Assembly: GCA_039707465.1 (NCBI GenBank)
Contig: CM077647.1
Coordinates: 121,934,610-121,998,609 of the forward strand
Reading direction: 5' to 3'
Length of the DNA stretch: 64,000 bases
From: Rhabdophis nuchalis
Taxonomy: Eukaryota; Chordata; Lepidosauria; Squamata; Natricidae
Below the pieces are notes generated by a model. That model worked only from the letters and a program-made list of their open reading frames with translations, did no database searches and had not been told where the DNA came from. Position 1 is the first letter of the stretch, and each line of letters begins with the position of its first letter. Of the stretch, positions 24,401 through 34,832 are shown piece by piece. A program made the translations under genes and the position numbers.

Positions 24401-27400
24401 TGCTTTAGAAATGCTAGTTTCCCTCCAATTAATCTGGCATGCCCATATTCATCACTCATGCAAAAACACAAGAAAACTGGGCTTTCCAAAGGCAGGCACT
24501 TCTTGCAGTGCTAAAAGTATGTAGCCTCTCCACTTCAAATTTTAATTTTAATTAAAATACGCAAATGGTCTACAGGATAATTGGAAAATTATTTGCAAAT
24601 GCATTATGCTATGTCATATGGAGATCAGATATGAGAACAATAAAAGATGACGTTCCACAATACACTCACCATTTTTATGTTTCAGGGACTTGGATCGTCG
24701 GGGAGAATTGGGATTCTGAAAAAAAGTCAGAAAAAATAAAAGGTATAGTTTGGTATGGGTGTGTGTGGAAACTCTGAATTTAATAGATCCTACAACCAGG
24801 GGTGGGATTCAGCTAGTTCGGACCGGTTCGGGAGAATCAGTAGCTACAACGATCAGCTGGGCAGCAAACTGGTTCGCTCTGATGATCAGGTTGGCCCGCC
24901 CCTGCCCTTGTACTTTACTTACCTATACCCTCTCTGCTGATTTGCGCAGCAGAGCAGATTGCTGTGCCTCAGCTATGCTACTCCCCAGAAATAATGTGGA
25001 AGGTAAATTTTGTTAAAGCTGGTGACACGTATGACGCGCGCATACGAAGCATGCAATCACCAAACTGGTTGTTAAACCTGCAGGATCCCACCACTCCTAC
25101 AACTAAATTCCTTCCCCAACTTGAAGGCCTGACTTTTCAACGTTATTTCATTTCAGTGACAAAGATCAGGCTACTCATTCAAGGTTTTGAACATCAGTAA
25201 TAGCAATGCAGATGGTTAGGTTTTAAAAAATGTTTGGTTATCTGGTACCCAAATAATATTTGAAACAGAGAAAGCACAGAAATTATTGTAAAATGAATAG
25301 TTTTAAAGAATGTTGTTGATATACAGATACAGAACATTCATTACCAGAGTATCTGGGAAGGAAAACTTAGATTCCCAATGTATTTTGAGTTCTACTTTGA
25401 ATTAATGGATTAGAGCAGGGGTCCCCAACCTTTGCAACTTTAAGTATAAAGGACTTCAGCTCCCAGAATTCTCCAGCCAGTTTTGCTGGCTGGAAAAGTC
25501 TAGGAGCTGAAGTCCTTCAGACTTAAAGTTGCAAAGGTTGGAGACCCCTGGATTAGAGAACTACAAAAAAGGGGAAAATATTTAAAATTTTATATTTTTT
25601 TCTATGCCTGTTAGAGGCCATTTCTCTGTTTTCTGTATTTGGTGCCTTCCTTTTTTCTTCCTTTAGCACTCTCCGTTTAGCACTCTCTGAGGATATAACC
25701 TCCTACAACTCAAAGGAGCCATATGACTCAAAGAATAAAAGATGTAGACTCACAGAATAAACTGAGAAAAACCTTCCTAAAGGACCCAAATTGAGGCATA
25801 ATCTTGCTTCTCAAGGCCCTTATAATAACACAATTTCTCAGTTCTTAATCCAATGCACAAGAGATTTTGAAATCCAGGTTTCACAAATAGTATAAGATCA
25901 TGAAAACTGAGAGTAATCAGTGGGTTCACATATAGAAGAAATACACCTTCAATTTTTTCTAATACTAACTTTGCAAACAAATTAGAAAGGCTTATTTTAA
26001 TAACGAAATCAATATTGATTGGCGGCATGAGCTTACCTTATCCGATTTCCTCTTCTTTGCTAATTAGGAGACAAAAAGGAGATATTTTATTATACCAACC
26101 CCTTAAAACATTTTCAAGTTTAATGTTTGTTTCAAGAATTATATGGGCCCATGTGATCTGCATGTTAGAAACAACGCCTTGGAAGTAATACAGACCAAAG
26201 TTCTGAGTCTATATTTGTAGTAACCCAGAGAGTTCACTCTTGTCTCAAGTTAGAAACAGAGATATGTAAAATTGAAGTTAGGGTATGGAGGCGGATGTTA
26301 AAATATGATTACTTTATAAAATTATTCCCCCTCAGGTTTATTTCAACTAACAAACACTGATAATTTTTCATCAAGTTGGCATATCATAGAACAAAAACTA
26401 ATGACATTAGTTATCAATAGAGTACATGTGATCTAAGGGATATAACAATGCTGAGCATTCACTTCTGCAAAGTTTAAATGATACAAAGTTTCAAGCGGAA
26501 AAAAGACATAACCCACAAGTGTGGTTTCATTGGCCAAGCATTTAATCTTGTTTGGAAGCCTATCTGGTATTGGAACGCAATGCTACACCTTAATCTAGTT
26601 GGGCTCATTTTTGCATTGCAAAGCTTTTTGCTGGTTATCTGCCTTCTTTATGGACTCAGATGGGTGATGGGCCTCCTCCACCCATGATGCATGCTTAACG
26701 ACACGTGCATTTACCTAATAGTGACATCAGGGAAAGCAGAGGTGACAGTCATTAGGCAAGACTGTCTCACATAACAGTTATCACTACCTGTGACCATAAT
26801 AAGCAGTCTCCATCATGGTAGAAGGTTGATTACCATAATTAATAATTAATTACATCCTCTGCAACATATCTCCATCAGAGGAAGCTAGTCTTTTCATTCT
26901 CGTCCTTAAACCCAGAGTAACACAAAACTGGTCAATAATAATTCTCTGTGGCATTGGCAGTCTCTCTTTCCTGCCCTCAATGTTGGGAACCTCATCTTAA
27001 TCTAGGGTGGATAAAAATAGATGATTTTTTAAAAACAAATTTTAAAACAATTTTTAAAATTTAAATCATATTTTTAAAATCAAATTTATTTTAATAAAAT
27101 GCTTTTGGAGTAAAAAATCTATCTAAAGATTATTTTCTATTTAAGATACATAATAATTTAATCTATTCAGCATGAAATGGGGCTTAGTTATGTAGCATAA
27201 GATTGTATACTCTGCAACATTGGGACTGTCGGTGAGTCAACAGCGGGTCAGAGGAGGAGCAGAGATGACAGTTGCTCTTTAAAATTTTTGATTTAAATTG
27301 AGTTGATTTAAATCAAGCCTTTTCATTAGTGATTTAAATTATGATTTAAATTGTGATTTAAGTTGAGTTTATTTCAAACAAATCCACCCTGTGTTAATCC

Positions 27401-30400
27401 AAATCTTCTGCATTAGACTCCATATCACAAAATGCTCAAGATGCAAGATTGTCCCTTTGAACCCACCAAATTACACCAGAAGAGCCTTCTAGCAAATCTA
27501 ACGTCAGAATTTCTGATTGAACTGCCAGCCAAATTCAACATCAATTCCTCATTCTTGAAAGAGACCCTCTTTACAAAAGAGCATACACACAAACACATCA
27601 TTGCTTCAGTGTGTACCTTTCTTCTCAGATCCATATGACCAGTCATTATCATTTATGTCATCATTGTCCTCTTGATCACTCTCAGATTTATTCATGTTAT
27701 TACTACTTGCTATCCTGCATCAGGGAAAACAAGAAATAAGAAAAATAGTTATTTTCTTTTTCTTTCAGGATGAAAGATTGCAATTAGACTGACACTTTCT
27801 GTTCCAAGCTACTAACTAATGCAAAGGGTAATTGGTGGCATTGCCAGGCAGTAAGGAAGCCCAAAGAAAATCGGCAGGTGCGTTATCTGAAATGGGTATA
27901 AATCCTAGGAAAAGGATGAGCAGAGTTCAGGTTTCCAAGATTGTTGTTTGTATCTTTTTTAAACTTAGAAACTCAGACCCGCCAACACAATATTCTCAAC
28001 TGAGAAATTGGTCCCAAGTAATATCACCAGAGCTTGCCATCCTTCCATACAATCCAAATTACCCATTAATTGCAGTAGTATAATAGGGAGTTGGTAGAAA
28101 GCTGGAAACTCTGTTAGCATTAACAGAGAATTAAAGGACAAAGTCCAGCACAAAATGAGCAAGTGTCTTAATTGTCAACTATCACTATATTTCTTAGCAA
28201 GTATAGCAGACCTCCTCAACCTAGGTACTACCTATGTATGGATTCTAACTTCAAGAATTCAATATTAGGGAAAGCTGGTTTACAGACTGGATAGCATTTT
28301 TGATGAAACTTATCTGCAACTCTGTAACGCAGGTCAATATAGATGCAAACTGCAGTGGAAACAAGAAGCTAAGGAACCTAAATAGTTTTTTGTTCTGGAA
28401 TTGAGAATTTGATGCAAAGGTAAAACTTGTACCAGGTGCTTTCTGACGTGCAGCTCAATTCCTTAAGTGGAATACCACAGGAAATCAAACTCTCACATGG
28501 TGCTGAGTGCATTCTTTCATCGTAATGTATAAGCAGAGAATTTGCTAGGGAAATGATAGGGAATTGATTGCCCATTTTGTTGTTTAAGTGCTAAATCATG
28601 TCCAACTTCCCCATCTTCCACTGTCTCCCATATTCAAGTTCATTGCATCGATGTCACTATCTAACTATCTCATCCTCTGTCATCTCTTTCTCCTTTGCCT
28701 TCAATCTTTCCCAACATCAGGTTCTCCTCCAATTAGTCCTTTCTTCTCATTTGGTGGCCAAAACATTATAAGTTTCATTATCTGTTCTTCCAAAGAACAG
28801 TGAGGGTTGATTTCTTTTAGGATTGGCTGATCTGATCTCCTTTCCTTGCAACTCTCAAGAGTCTTCTCTGAAACCATAATTCAAAGGCATCAATTCTTTG
28901 GTGCTCAGCCTTCCTTATGGTTCAAATTTCACAAGCCATGCATTGCTATTGGGAAAACCATAGTTTTGACTATACAAACCTTTGTCAGCAAAATGATGTC
29001 TCTGCTTTTCATTATGCTGTCTAAGTTTGCCATAGCTTTCCTCCCAAAAAGCAAAGTGTTTTAATTTCATGGCTGCAGTCACTTTCTGCAGTGATCTTGA
29101 CGCTCAAGAAAACAAAATCTGTTGCTGCTTCCATTTCTTCCACTTCTATTTGCCAGGAAGTGATGAAACCAGATGCCACGATCTTAGTTTTTTTAATGTT
29201 GATTTTTAAACCACTTTTGAAACTAACTTTTGCACTTTCTTCGTTTCACCCTTATTAAGAGGCTCTTTAGTTCCTCTTCACTTTCTGTCATTAGAGTAGT
29301 ATCATCTACATATCTGAGGTTGTTGATATTTCTCCCAACAAACTTAATTCCAGCTTGTGATTCATTAAGTTTGGCATTTTGCATGATGTACTCTCCAAGG
29401 TGGCAATATACAACTTATTTTACTCCTTTCTCTGCTTTAAGCGAATCAGTTGTTCCATGTCTGATTCTAATTGTTACTTCTTGACAGACTTTTTAGGACA
29501 CAGGTAGGGTGATCTGGTTCTCCAATCTCTTTAAGAATTTGTCAGTTTATTGATTGTGATCCACACAATCAAAGGTTTTAGCGCAAGCAATTAAGTAGAA
29601 ATATATGTTTTTCTAGAACTCCCTTGCTTTCTCCATAATCCTTTGAATGATTATCTCTACTGCCTTTCATATCTTCACATTCTTTGCCGTGGCAAACAAA
29701 TGTAAAATAATGATGCAAAAATGCATCAACTCAACTTTTTCAGTGGTGCATAATTTAGGCAAGCATGACAATGAATAATGCGTTACTTTAAGCATAGAAT
29801 AAACATAAAACAATACAATCATAGGAATCCCAAAGTTGGATTTTCTTTTCTTCTTTTGATATTTCTGATTTTCAAGCATGTGATCCTTTAGTCTCACCAC
29901 TTTTCCTCCTAGGAAAAGCCTATAACGTTCAGAGCCTTCTCATGTCCTCACCTCCTATTGGCAATGCGGCTGCTGTTCCGACCCATACCAAGGCACTTCT
30001 CCAAGTGTGGGGCGAAGCGGGAGGCAGCAATGCTTCGGCTACAGTTTGGGCACACACACTCCTTAGTCTTCCATTGGTTATATACCTGGCCAAAAATATC
30101 CAGCCCTGGTTGATCCACAATTTCTATAGCCAGAAGAGAAAGAAGGATGTCTCTCAGTTGAATATACAGCCAGGAAAAGAGCTACATACATACACATCCC
30201 AAGAAGGTCACCAAAGAAAAGCAGCTTAGTTTGACAGAGATTTTAAAACAGTCCGGTTTGCCCTTCTTTTAAGATAAGCATTACAAGAAGAATAGTGACC
30301 TACAATGTAGTAATCACTGTTGCTACCAGAACAATTTTCAATCATAGAGGAGGAAACAAGAACCTCCAGACACTAGAATGGTTCTGACCAGCAGACACAT

Positions 30401-30451
30401 ATGCAACACTCTTTCAACTCTCACAAAGCTCCTTGGTAATTATAGAATATA

Positions 30452-30499
<48 letters not shown>

Positions 30500-31785
30500 C
30501 CCTGCCTAGATTATCATTATTGAGCAATGAAAGTTAAAATAATGGCTGGATGAGTGGGGAACAATGTAGGATATTCTGATCTACTTTAAGAAGAGACAGA
30601 ATAAAAATACAATATGAAAAGATGAAATTTTGAGCTAAGCCAGTATTGTTCAATTCATCAAAACAGTTTTCCTTCTTGTTTTAAACTTCTCTTACAAAAA
30701 GAAAATCTCATTTTGAGATGAGGTATGTTCCTGGTAACTTCATGGATAGTATGATTTTCTTTACAAAAATACAAAAGCAATTTCTGATTGCCTTCTTCCA
30801 GGATATTCATTCTCTTTGCAGGACAAGTTACAAATCCAGCATTCCTGGTCATCTTCCATCAAAGTACAAATCAGTCATGACTCTGTTTAACTTCTGAGCC
30901 AAAAAATGGTCAGTCAGGTGCTGTAATCAGCTCAATTACTGCAAAGAGACAGAGCATAACACTATGTGCAGATGTGAGCAGGTTAAGTGGTAGCAAGCAT
31001 GTCTGACTTTAAACAAAAAAAAATAGCAGCCCAATTGGCAGTTGTGTATATTTAGTTGAGGATATGTTTATAGCTGGGTTTGCACAAATGTATCCTAGAC
31101 AAATGTCAAGACATAACAAAACAAATACATTTTGTAGCTAAGCTTTAGGGAAGCATGTTTAATGTCTTGTATGAATCCAATGTATAATAATCTTGAAATA
31201 ATATGTCCTATTATACCATGTAGCAAGGTTTTACACTTAAGCAAGATTCCTAGTAAGCAAATATAAGAAAGGCACTGGCTAAAGCATGCACTTACCAAAG
31301 TCCTTCATACTATCAGGATCTGTATCATCCAGAAAGAAGTATCCACATTTGACAGCACGGTGTACTTCAAAGCACAAGCCCAGGCAAGCATCTTCAATCA
31401 AGTCAGTATAAATATCATGAGCCAAAGCCTGCAAGACAACAAGACCAAAAATGTCTGCAAGAACAAGGGAAATCAGGAGACCTGTATATTATTATATATT
31501 ATTTTTCCCAATATAAAGAGAATGTATTCACTTTCAGGAAATGCTGGCATTTAAAAAATATTTTTAATATTTATATACAAATATCAAAGATAGATGACTC
31601 ATAGCACACATATCTAAGCCAAGCCCTGACTTACAGCGGGCTCTTCACTCTATTCAAAAGAACTGCAAGATGTTTCTCTATTAATCTATTCATTTTACCA
31701 TAGTCTTTTTGGCTCTACTCTATCAAAAGCTTACCTCTAACTTGCTGTTATCCAGGCCCGACAAAGTCATTTCCTCCATTTTCAT
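15028..31785 (-). CDS. ATXN7L3: ATXN7L3, ataxin-7-like protein 3, SAGA deubiquitinase-module subunit (12 coding exons, 341 aa)
   Basis: Coding exons in transcription order: 31785-31735, 31428-31296, 30123-29952, 27714-27617, 26059-26037, 24715-24670, 23377-23346, 22538-22470, 21366-21323, 19223-19152, 16606-16473 and 15179-15028. They total 1026 nt (341 aa plus stop), with GT/AG borders and matching phases at every junction. The start gives MKMEEM and the end is SLYDDIN. Residues 84-105 hold the SGF11-type zinc finger (C86, C89, H101, C105). Residues about 200-235 hold an SCA7-type zinc motif (C210, C221, C227, H230). The C-terminus has a KKKK-rich patch. In the known family, ATXN7L3 with ENY2 activates USP22 to remove ubiquitin from histone H2B within SAGA, in the nucleus. 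The zinc ligands are present and the frame is unbroken, so the gene looks functional. It is slightly shorter than the human protein as I recall it. Confidence 0.95.
16473..16606 (-). CDS. ATXN7L3: ATXN7L3 exon 12
   Basis: 134 nt, acceptor TACTTAG, donor AGCAA|GTAAGA. It encodes the acidic/serine-rich tail including [19 protein letters not shown]. Sequence beyond the donor stays open for about 28 codons to a TAA and could serve an intron-retention isoform (inference). Confidence 0.9.
16607..17464. other. ATXN7L3 intron 11, 3' part
   Basis: AT-rich intronic sequence; no repeat or gene recognised. Confidence 0.5.
17600..17880. repeat. 86-bp tandem repeat (about 3.2 units)
   Basis: GTCC(A/G)GGCGTCGCGCGCCCGC recurs at 17609, 17695 and 17781, a period of 86 bp, with a partial fourth unit at 17867. 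Units are nearly identical by eye. The period is not a multiple of three. Confidence 0.9.
18290..18560. repeat. AG-rich simple sequence with (CA)n
   Basis: Long GAGA/GGGA/AAAG purine run interrupted by about 13 CA units at 18409-18436. It is part of the hAT element. Confidence 0.9.
19152..19223 (-). CDS. ATXN7L3: ATXN7L3 exon 11
   Basis: 72 nt, acceptor CCTGAAG, donor CTGC|GTAAGT. It encodes [20 protein letters not shown] with the remaining SCA7 ligands C227 and H230. Confidence 0.92.
19697..20018. mobile_element. MITE with CTGTATTTTTTGGACTATAAG / CTTATACTCCGAAAAATACAG ends
   Basis: The ends are inverted repeats of the CTGTATTTTTCGGACTATAAGAC type, with TA on the left flank and CA on the right, consistent with a Tc1/mariner-like TA target that has mutated. 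The interior is AT/GC mixed and non-coding. Confidence 0.7.
20362..20432. mobile_element. Decayed hAT-type MITE fragment
   Basis: GCAACTTTAAGATGTGTGCA followed by CTTCCAAAATTCCCCAGC matches half of the palindromic MITE class exemplified at 25416-25550. Confidence 0.5.
21323..21366 (-). CDS. ATXN7L3: ATXN7L3 exon 10, 44-nt microexon (SCA7 zinc ligands)
   Basis: 44 nt, acceptor CTAG, donor ACG|GTGAG. It encodes [14 protein letters not shown], carrying C210 and C221 of the SCA7-type zinc motif. Confidence 0.92.
22470..22538 (-). CDS. ATXN7L3: ATXN7L3 exon 9
   Basis: 69 nt, 23 whole codons, acceptor TCCTTAG, donor ACA|GTGAGTA. It encodes [19 protein letters not shown] and the following LLTT, leading into the SCA7 domain. 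Confidence 0.92.
23346..23377 (-). CDS. ATXN7L3: ATXN7L3 exon 8, 32-nt microexon
   Basis: 32 nt, acceptor CCTATAG, donor TAAG|GTGAG. It encodes [11 protein letters not shown] with the preceding split glycine codon, apparently one residue longer than the human segment as I recall it. Confidence 0.87.
24670..24715 (-). CDS. ATXN7L3: ATXN7L3 exon 7, 46-nt microexon
   Basis: 46 nt, acceptor TTTCAG, donor AATG|GTGAGTG. It encodes the basic/serine stretch [15 protein letters not shown]. Confidence 0.9.
24797..25095. mobile_element. hAT element (CAGGGGTGGGATT termini)
   Basis: It begins CAGGGGTGGGATTCAGC and ends GGATCCCACCACT. The exact 8-bp duplication CCTACAAC lies at 24789-24796 and 25096-25103. 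About 299 bp, non-autonomous; the same family as 32283-33583. Confidence 0.8.
25416..25550. mobile_element. 135-bp palindromic hAT MITE
   Basis: CAGGGGTCCCCAACCTTTGC at one end mirrors GCAAAGGTTGGAGACCCCTG at the other, and the palindrome continues inward (GGACTTCAGCTCC against GGAGCTGAAGTCC). The exact 8-bp duplication GATTAGAG flanks both sides. Confidence 0.9.
26037..26059 (-). CDS. ATXN7L3: ATXN7L3 exon 6, 23-nt microexon
   Basis: Only 23 nt lie between acceptor CTAATTAG and donor TAAG|GTAAGC. The exon encodes AKKRKSDK, a basic patch that could act as a nuclear-localisation signal (inference). Skipping it would shift the frame. Confidence 0.88.
27003..27391. mobile_element. AT-rich element with AGGGTGGAT...ATCCACCCTG ends
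   Basis: Inverted ends flank an extremely AT-rich interior built from GATTTAAAT-like words. The flanks TCTTAATC and TGTTAATC may be an 8-bp duplication with one mismatch, suggesting a hAT-type MITE. Confidence 0.6.
27617..27714 (-). CDS. ATXN7L3: ATXN7L3 exon 5
   Basis: 98 nt, acceptor GATGCAG, donor AAAG|GTACAC. It encodes an acidic linker ([21 protein letters not shown]). Confidence 0.9.
28577..29660 (-). mobile_element. Decayed BovB (RTE) LINE fragment, reverse transcriptase region
   Basis: Minus-strand translation, with many stops, gives in order a DCVDHN-like block (about 29560), [20 protein letters not shown] (about 29300-29350), [20 protein letters not shown] and MVFPIAMHG. These are characteristic BovB RT and post-RT segments. 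There is no intact frame. BovB is typical of squamates and is known for horizontal transfer between reptiles and ruminants. It lies in ATXN7L3 intron 4. Confidence 0.85.
29952..30123 (-). CDS. ATXN7L3: ATXN7L3 exon 4 (SGF11 zinc finger)
   Basis: 172 nt, acceptor CTATAG, donor GGAG|GTGAGG. It encodes the complete CxxC...HxxxC zinc finger ([18 protein letters not shown], then C105) and the arginine-rich NSSRIANR stretch that follows. Confidence 0.93.
30453..30497. repeat. (CA)n microsatellite
   Basis: About 22 uninterrupted CA units after ATATCA, in ATXN7L3 intron 3. Confidence 0.95.
30498..31295. other. ATXN7L3 intron 3 remainder
   Basis: AT-rich intron; nothing recognised. Confidence 0.5.
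31296..31428 (-). CDS. ATXN7L3: ATXN7L3 exon 3
   Basis: 133 nt, acceptor TTGCAG, donor TTTG|GTAAGT. It encodes residues 18-61 including [17 protein letters not shown], a conserved N-terminal segment involved in ENY2/USP22 binding in the SGF11 family. Confidence 0.92.
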
Positions 31786-31794
31786 TTGCAACAG
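31735..31794 (-). CDS. ATXN7L3: ATXN7L3 exon 2 (first coding exon)
   Basis: On the minus strand, the acceptor CTGATAG before 31794 is followed by a short leader, then ATG at 31785-31783 and residues 1-17 ending LDNSKLE. The donor is GAG|GTAAGC and the exit phase is 0. Confidence 0.88.
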
Positions 31795-33099
31795 CTATCA
31801 GAAAAGATGCTGAAAATGCAACATAGTAGAGGCGAGGCTGAAATGGAAAGGGATGCCCCTAAATGAAGACAGCCAAAAAGATTCAATTATCACTTCAAGA
31901 AAATCTTACTTTCACAATGAAAAACAAAGCAAGTTATCCAGGACAGAAATAATAATAGTTTTAATTGATAATGTATATAAATTATCAATAATTTTGAAAA
32001 GTGAATTTTGGGGTGGGGATTGGCAGCCATTTTTGAAAAACTATTCTTGAAAGAGGTGAAAGTTTATAAAGCCTATTTTATAAATAGCCTTTTTCCCAGC
32101 AGTTTTTGCAAGTATTTCTCAATTTTTAATATAGGTTCTACTAATTTATTGAAAATTTGGTGGAAACCATATTCATCTGCCTCCCCAGCTGATAGAACTA
32201 TTGCTAAGATTGATAATGAATTAATGAGAAGGAATTATGGTCTCCTGCACAGGACTCATATAACCCACCGAAGCATTGTAGACACAGGTGGGATTAAACT
32301 GGTTCTCACCAGTTCACCTGAATTGCTTATGCAGTTCAGAGAACCGGTTAAAAATAAAGTGCAAGAGAGGGTTTTCTCCCCTCTCTCTCCCTTCTGTTAA
32401 TAGCTTCACTTAACAGTTGCACTGGAATGCAGCCTATACACACTGAATCAAGGATTAGGGCAGGGAAACCCATCAATCACTCATCTAAGGATGGGATTAA
32501 CCTCTTCCCTTTAGGAAGGACAAGATTATAAACGTTTTCATTATAAAGAATATTAAGTAACACTTCTGTGATCAGCTGATATTCCCTGGTGTTTCCCAAG
32601 ACCTTTTATAGCTGCTGCAGTGCTGGCTGCTTCTTGATTCTTCCTGGGGGGAAAGATACAGGAGGGGACAATGATGCAGCTTGATCATACAGGCCATGAA
32701 TTTAGCGTATGTCAGATCCAGTCATCTGTATTACCTCTGCTGTGAAGCACCCAGTTTAGAATAGAGAACATAGAATAATAGAGTTGGAAGGGTTAATGGC
32801 TTTTGGCAGCACACCCAGGCTTTCTATTAGCCTGAGCAGCTGCTCTAAGTTTCCCTCTCAGCTGCTGTGCTTGCTTTGAGGTTGACTTTTTAAAAAAAAG
32901 TGGAATGGCTGTTTTAAGCTTTCTGCATTGTTTTAGTGGTGCCTGGCACTCCCTCTCTTGACAATAGAAATTTGGGGCTCAATTGTGGTTGTAAGTGGAG
33001 GATACCTGTATCATGGCTTCATTCCAAGGGAAAAAAATCTTTGAAACATTTGCAAATAGCTACTGTTAAACCAGACTAGTATGCTCTTGGTAAGAGGTA

Positions 33100-33165
33100 A
33101 AAGTAAAGGTTCCCCTCGCACATATGTGCTAGTCATTCCCGACTCCAGGGGTCAGGAATGGACAA
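33100..33165 (-). mobile_element. SINE 3' tail fragment
   Basis: AAAGGTTCCCCTCGCACATA and GTGCTAGTCATTCCCGACTC are the tail of the SINE seen at 10803-11144, same orientation. The head is missing. Confidence 0.75.
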
Positions 33166-33169
33166 AACT

Positions 33170-33400
33170 GTCCTTTGGAGATGGTACTTCCGTCACTCTT
33201 TTTGAAAGCCTCTAGTGATGGAGCACCCACAACTTCTGCAGGTAAGCTATTCCATTGGTTGATTGATCTCATCCTTAGGAAATTTCTTCTTAGTCCTAGG
33301 TTGCCTCTCTCTTTGGTTAGTTTCCATCCATTGTTTTCTGTTGTGCCTTTTAGTGCTTTTGAAAATAGATTCACTCCCTCATTTTTGTAGAAGCCCTTCA
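33170..33400 (-). mobile_element. CR1 LINE 3' coding fragment, minus strand
   Basis: The minus-strand frame reads NGWKLTKERGNLGLRRNFL then INQWNSLPAEVVGAPSLEAF, the characteristic C-terminus of CR1 ORF2. A CR1-like 3' end (AATAGAGTTGGAAGG on the plus strand) occurs near 32777. Confidence 0.75.
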
Positions 33401-33545
33401 AATTTCCTGACAGAACAATTAATCAGTGGAACAACTTGCCTCCAGAAGTTGTAAATGCTCCAACATTGGAAGTTTTTAAGAAGAGATTGGACAATCATTT
33501 GTCTGAAGTAGTGTAGGATTTCCTGCCTAAGCAGGGGGTTGGCTT
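33401..33545 (+). mobile_element. CR1 LINE 3' coding fragment, plus strand
   Basis: Reads INQWNNLPPEVVNAPTLEVF then KKRLDNHLSEVV, followed by a CR1-like 3' UTR start (CTGCCTAAGCAGGGGGTTGG). It abuts the minus-strand CR1 piece head to head. Confidence 0.75.
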
Positions 33546-34088
33546 AGAAGACTAGTAGTATAAAATTTTGAATCCCACCACTGATTGTAGATGGTAACTT
33601 AACAAGTTCCATGTTGCTGGGTACAGGCTGAGGGCATCCTGACCATGACCTCTGACTACCTGACAGATTCCTGGAAAATTAATCAAACTGCCAGATTGCC
33701 ATCTTCTCTCACATTGACAGCAATGCAATATAGATATTGCCTTCTGGCATTGCTTTGTGTAGAAAGATGAGCTATGGATCTTATTAGACCTTTATAATAT
33801 AAATATAACAAGCTTCTTTTTCTCCTCCACTTTGTAAAATTTCATGGCATTTTCTGGAAAAAGACTGACATATTTCAACCTATAGCCTTAAATTCTAAAA
33901 ATATCTAATAATCTATTCATACTACTAGCTTGGCTTTTGAGAGATACAAAGTATTAGAAGTATGTCCATATTCCACTGTTCAATCATCAGTCAAAACACA
34001 ATGCAGGACTTAACTGACATTAACTTGGACAAAGTACATATTCCACTCTTTCTTAGCAGTGAGTTATATTAACTATATATTTTATTAA

Positions 34089-34162
34089 AGGGACTCGGTG
34101 GCTCAGTGGCTAACATGCTGAGCTTGTCGATCAGGTCTGCAGTACGGTGGTTCAAATCCCAA
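34089..34162 (+). mobile_element. SINE tRNA-like head fragment
   Basis: GGTGGCTCAGTGGCTAACAT and GGTTCAAATCCC are A- and B-box-like parts of the tRNA head of the local SINE. The body is absent. Confidence 0.65.
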
Positions 34163-34308
34163 ATGCTTATATCAAAATGCAAAGAACTGACATATTTCAA
34201 AAGTTTATCATTAGAGACTGTGACATGGAAAAATATATGACTGATATACTGTACATCTACCAATAATACTGCATAAAATGTTTTATAACTAAGATACAAA
34301 CTAAACTA

Positions 34309-34622
34309 GGGATGAGTGGCTAAGATGTTGAGCTTGTCAATCATAAAGGTCGGCAGTTCGAATCCCTAGCACCACGTAAAGGAATGAGCTCCCGTTACTT
34401 GTCCCAGCTTCTGCCAACCTAGCAGTTCAAAAGCACATAAAAAATGCAAGTAGAAAAATAGGGACCATCTTTGGTGGGAAGGTAACAGTATTCCGTGTGC
34501 CTTCGCTGTTGAGTCATGCTGGCCACATGATCACAGAGACATCTTCGGCTTTGAAATGGAGATGAGCACCACCCCCTAGAGACTAGCACATATGTGCAAG
34601 GGGAACCTTTACCTTTACCTAT
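34309..34622 (+). mobile_element. tRNA-derived SINE, near complete
   Basis: Head GAGTGGCTAAGATGTTGAGC and GCAGTTCGAATCCC, body GTTACTTGTCCCAGCTTCTG, tail CACATATGTGCAAGGGGAAC then a CTTTACCTTTACC end. It is the reverse complement of the 10803-11144 copy in structure. Confidence 0.85.
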
Positions 34623-34744
34623 ATTACCTATATTCTATCCACCCATCCACATAATACATCCAATTTTTATGGCTTTGATGCTTTAACCTTCTCAAGATCT
34701 CAATTTAGTGTTAAATATTTGAAGTTGTGCACATATTTCTTGTT

Positions 34745-34832
34745 ACAGCCTTCCAGATGTTCTGTAACTACAACTATCAATTGACTGGGAATTATGGAAA
34801 TTGCAGTCCAGCATATCTGGAAGGCATGAGAT
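34745..34832. mobile_element. Decayed palindromic MITE
   Basis: GCCTTCCAGATGTTCTGTAA at the left mirrors TCCAGCATATCTGGAAGGC at the right, with a CAATTGACTGGGAATTATGG core, as in common reptile hAT MITEs. No clear duplication. Confidence 0.5.

Larger units (their letters stand above)
20433..24669. other. ATXN7L3 introns 7-10, no clear elements apart from the exons listed
   Basis: Mostly unique AT-rich intronic DNA between the listed exons. A stretch at about 22735-22915, containing CAATCCATCTCACAGGGTTG and a GGTGGGATACAAACAAAC-like tail, resembles a decayed reptile LINE/SINE 3' end; the family is uncertain. Confidence 0.4.
32283..33583. mobile_element. 1.3-kb hAT element carrying other repeats
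   Basis: The ends CACAGGTGGGATT and AATCCCACCACTG correspond to those of the 24797-25095 element (two changes at the first). The exact 8-bp duplication ATTGTAGA lies at 32275-32282 and 33584-33591. The interior includes LINE and SINE fragments and no recognisable transposase. Located in ATXN7L3 intron 1. Confidence 0.75.

Noticed and set aside
34089..34400. tRNA-like A and B boxes
   Set aside because: They belong to SINE heads; there is no complete cloverleaf with an acceptor stem, so no tRNA gene is called.
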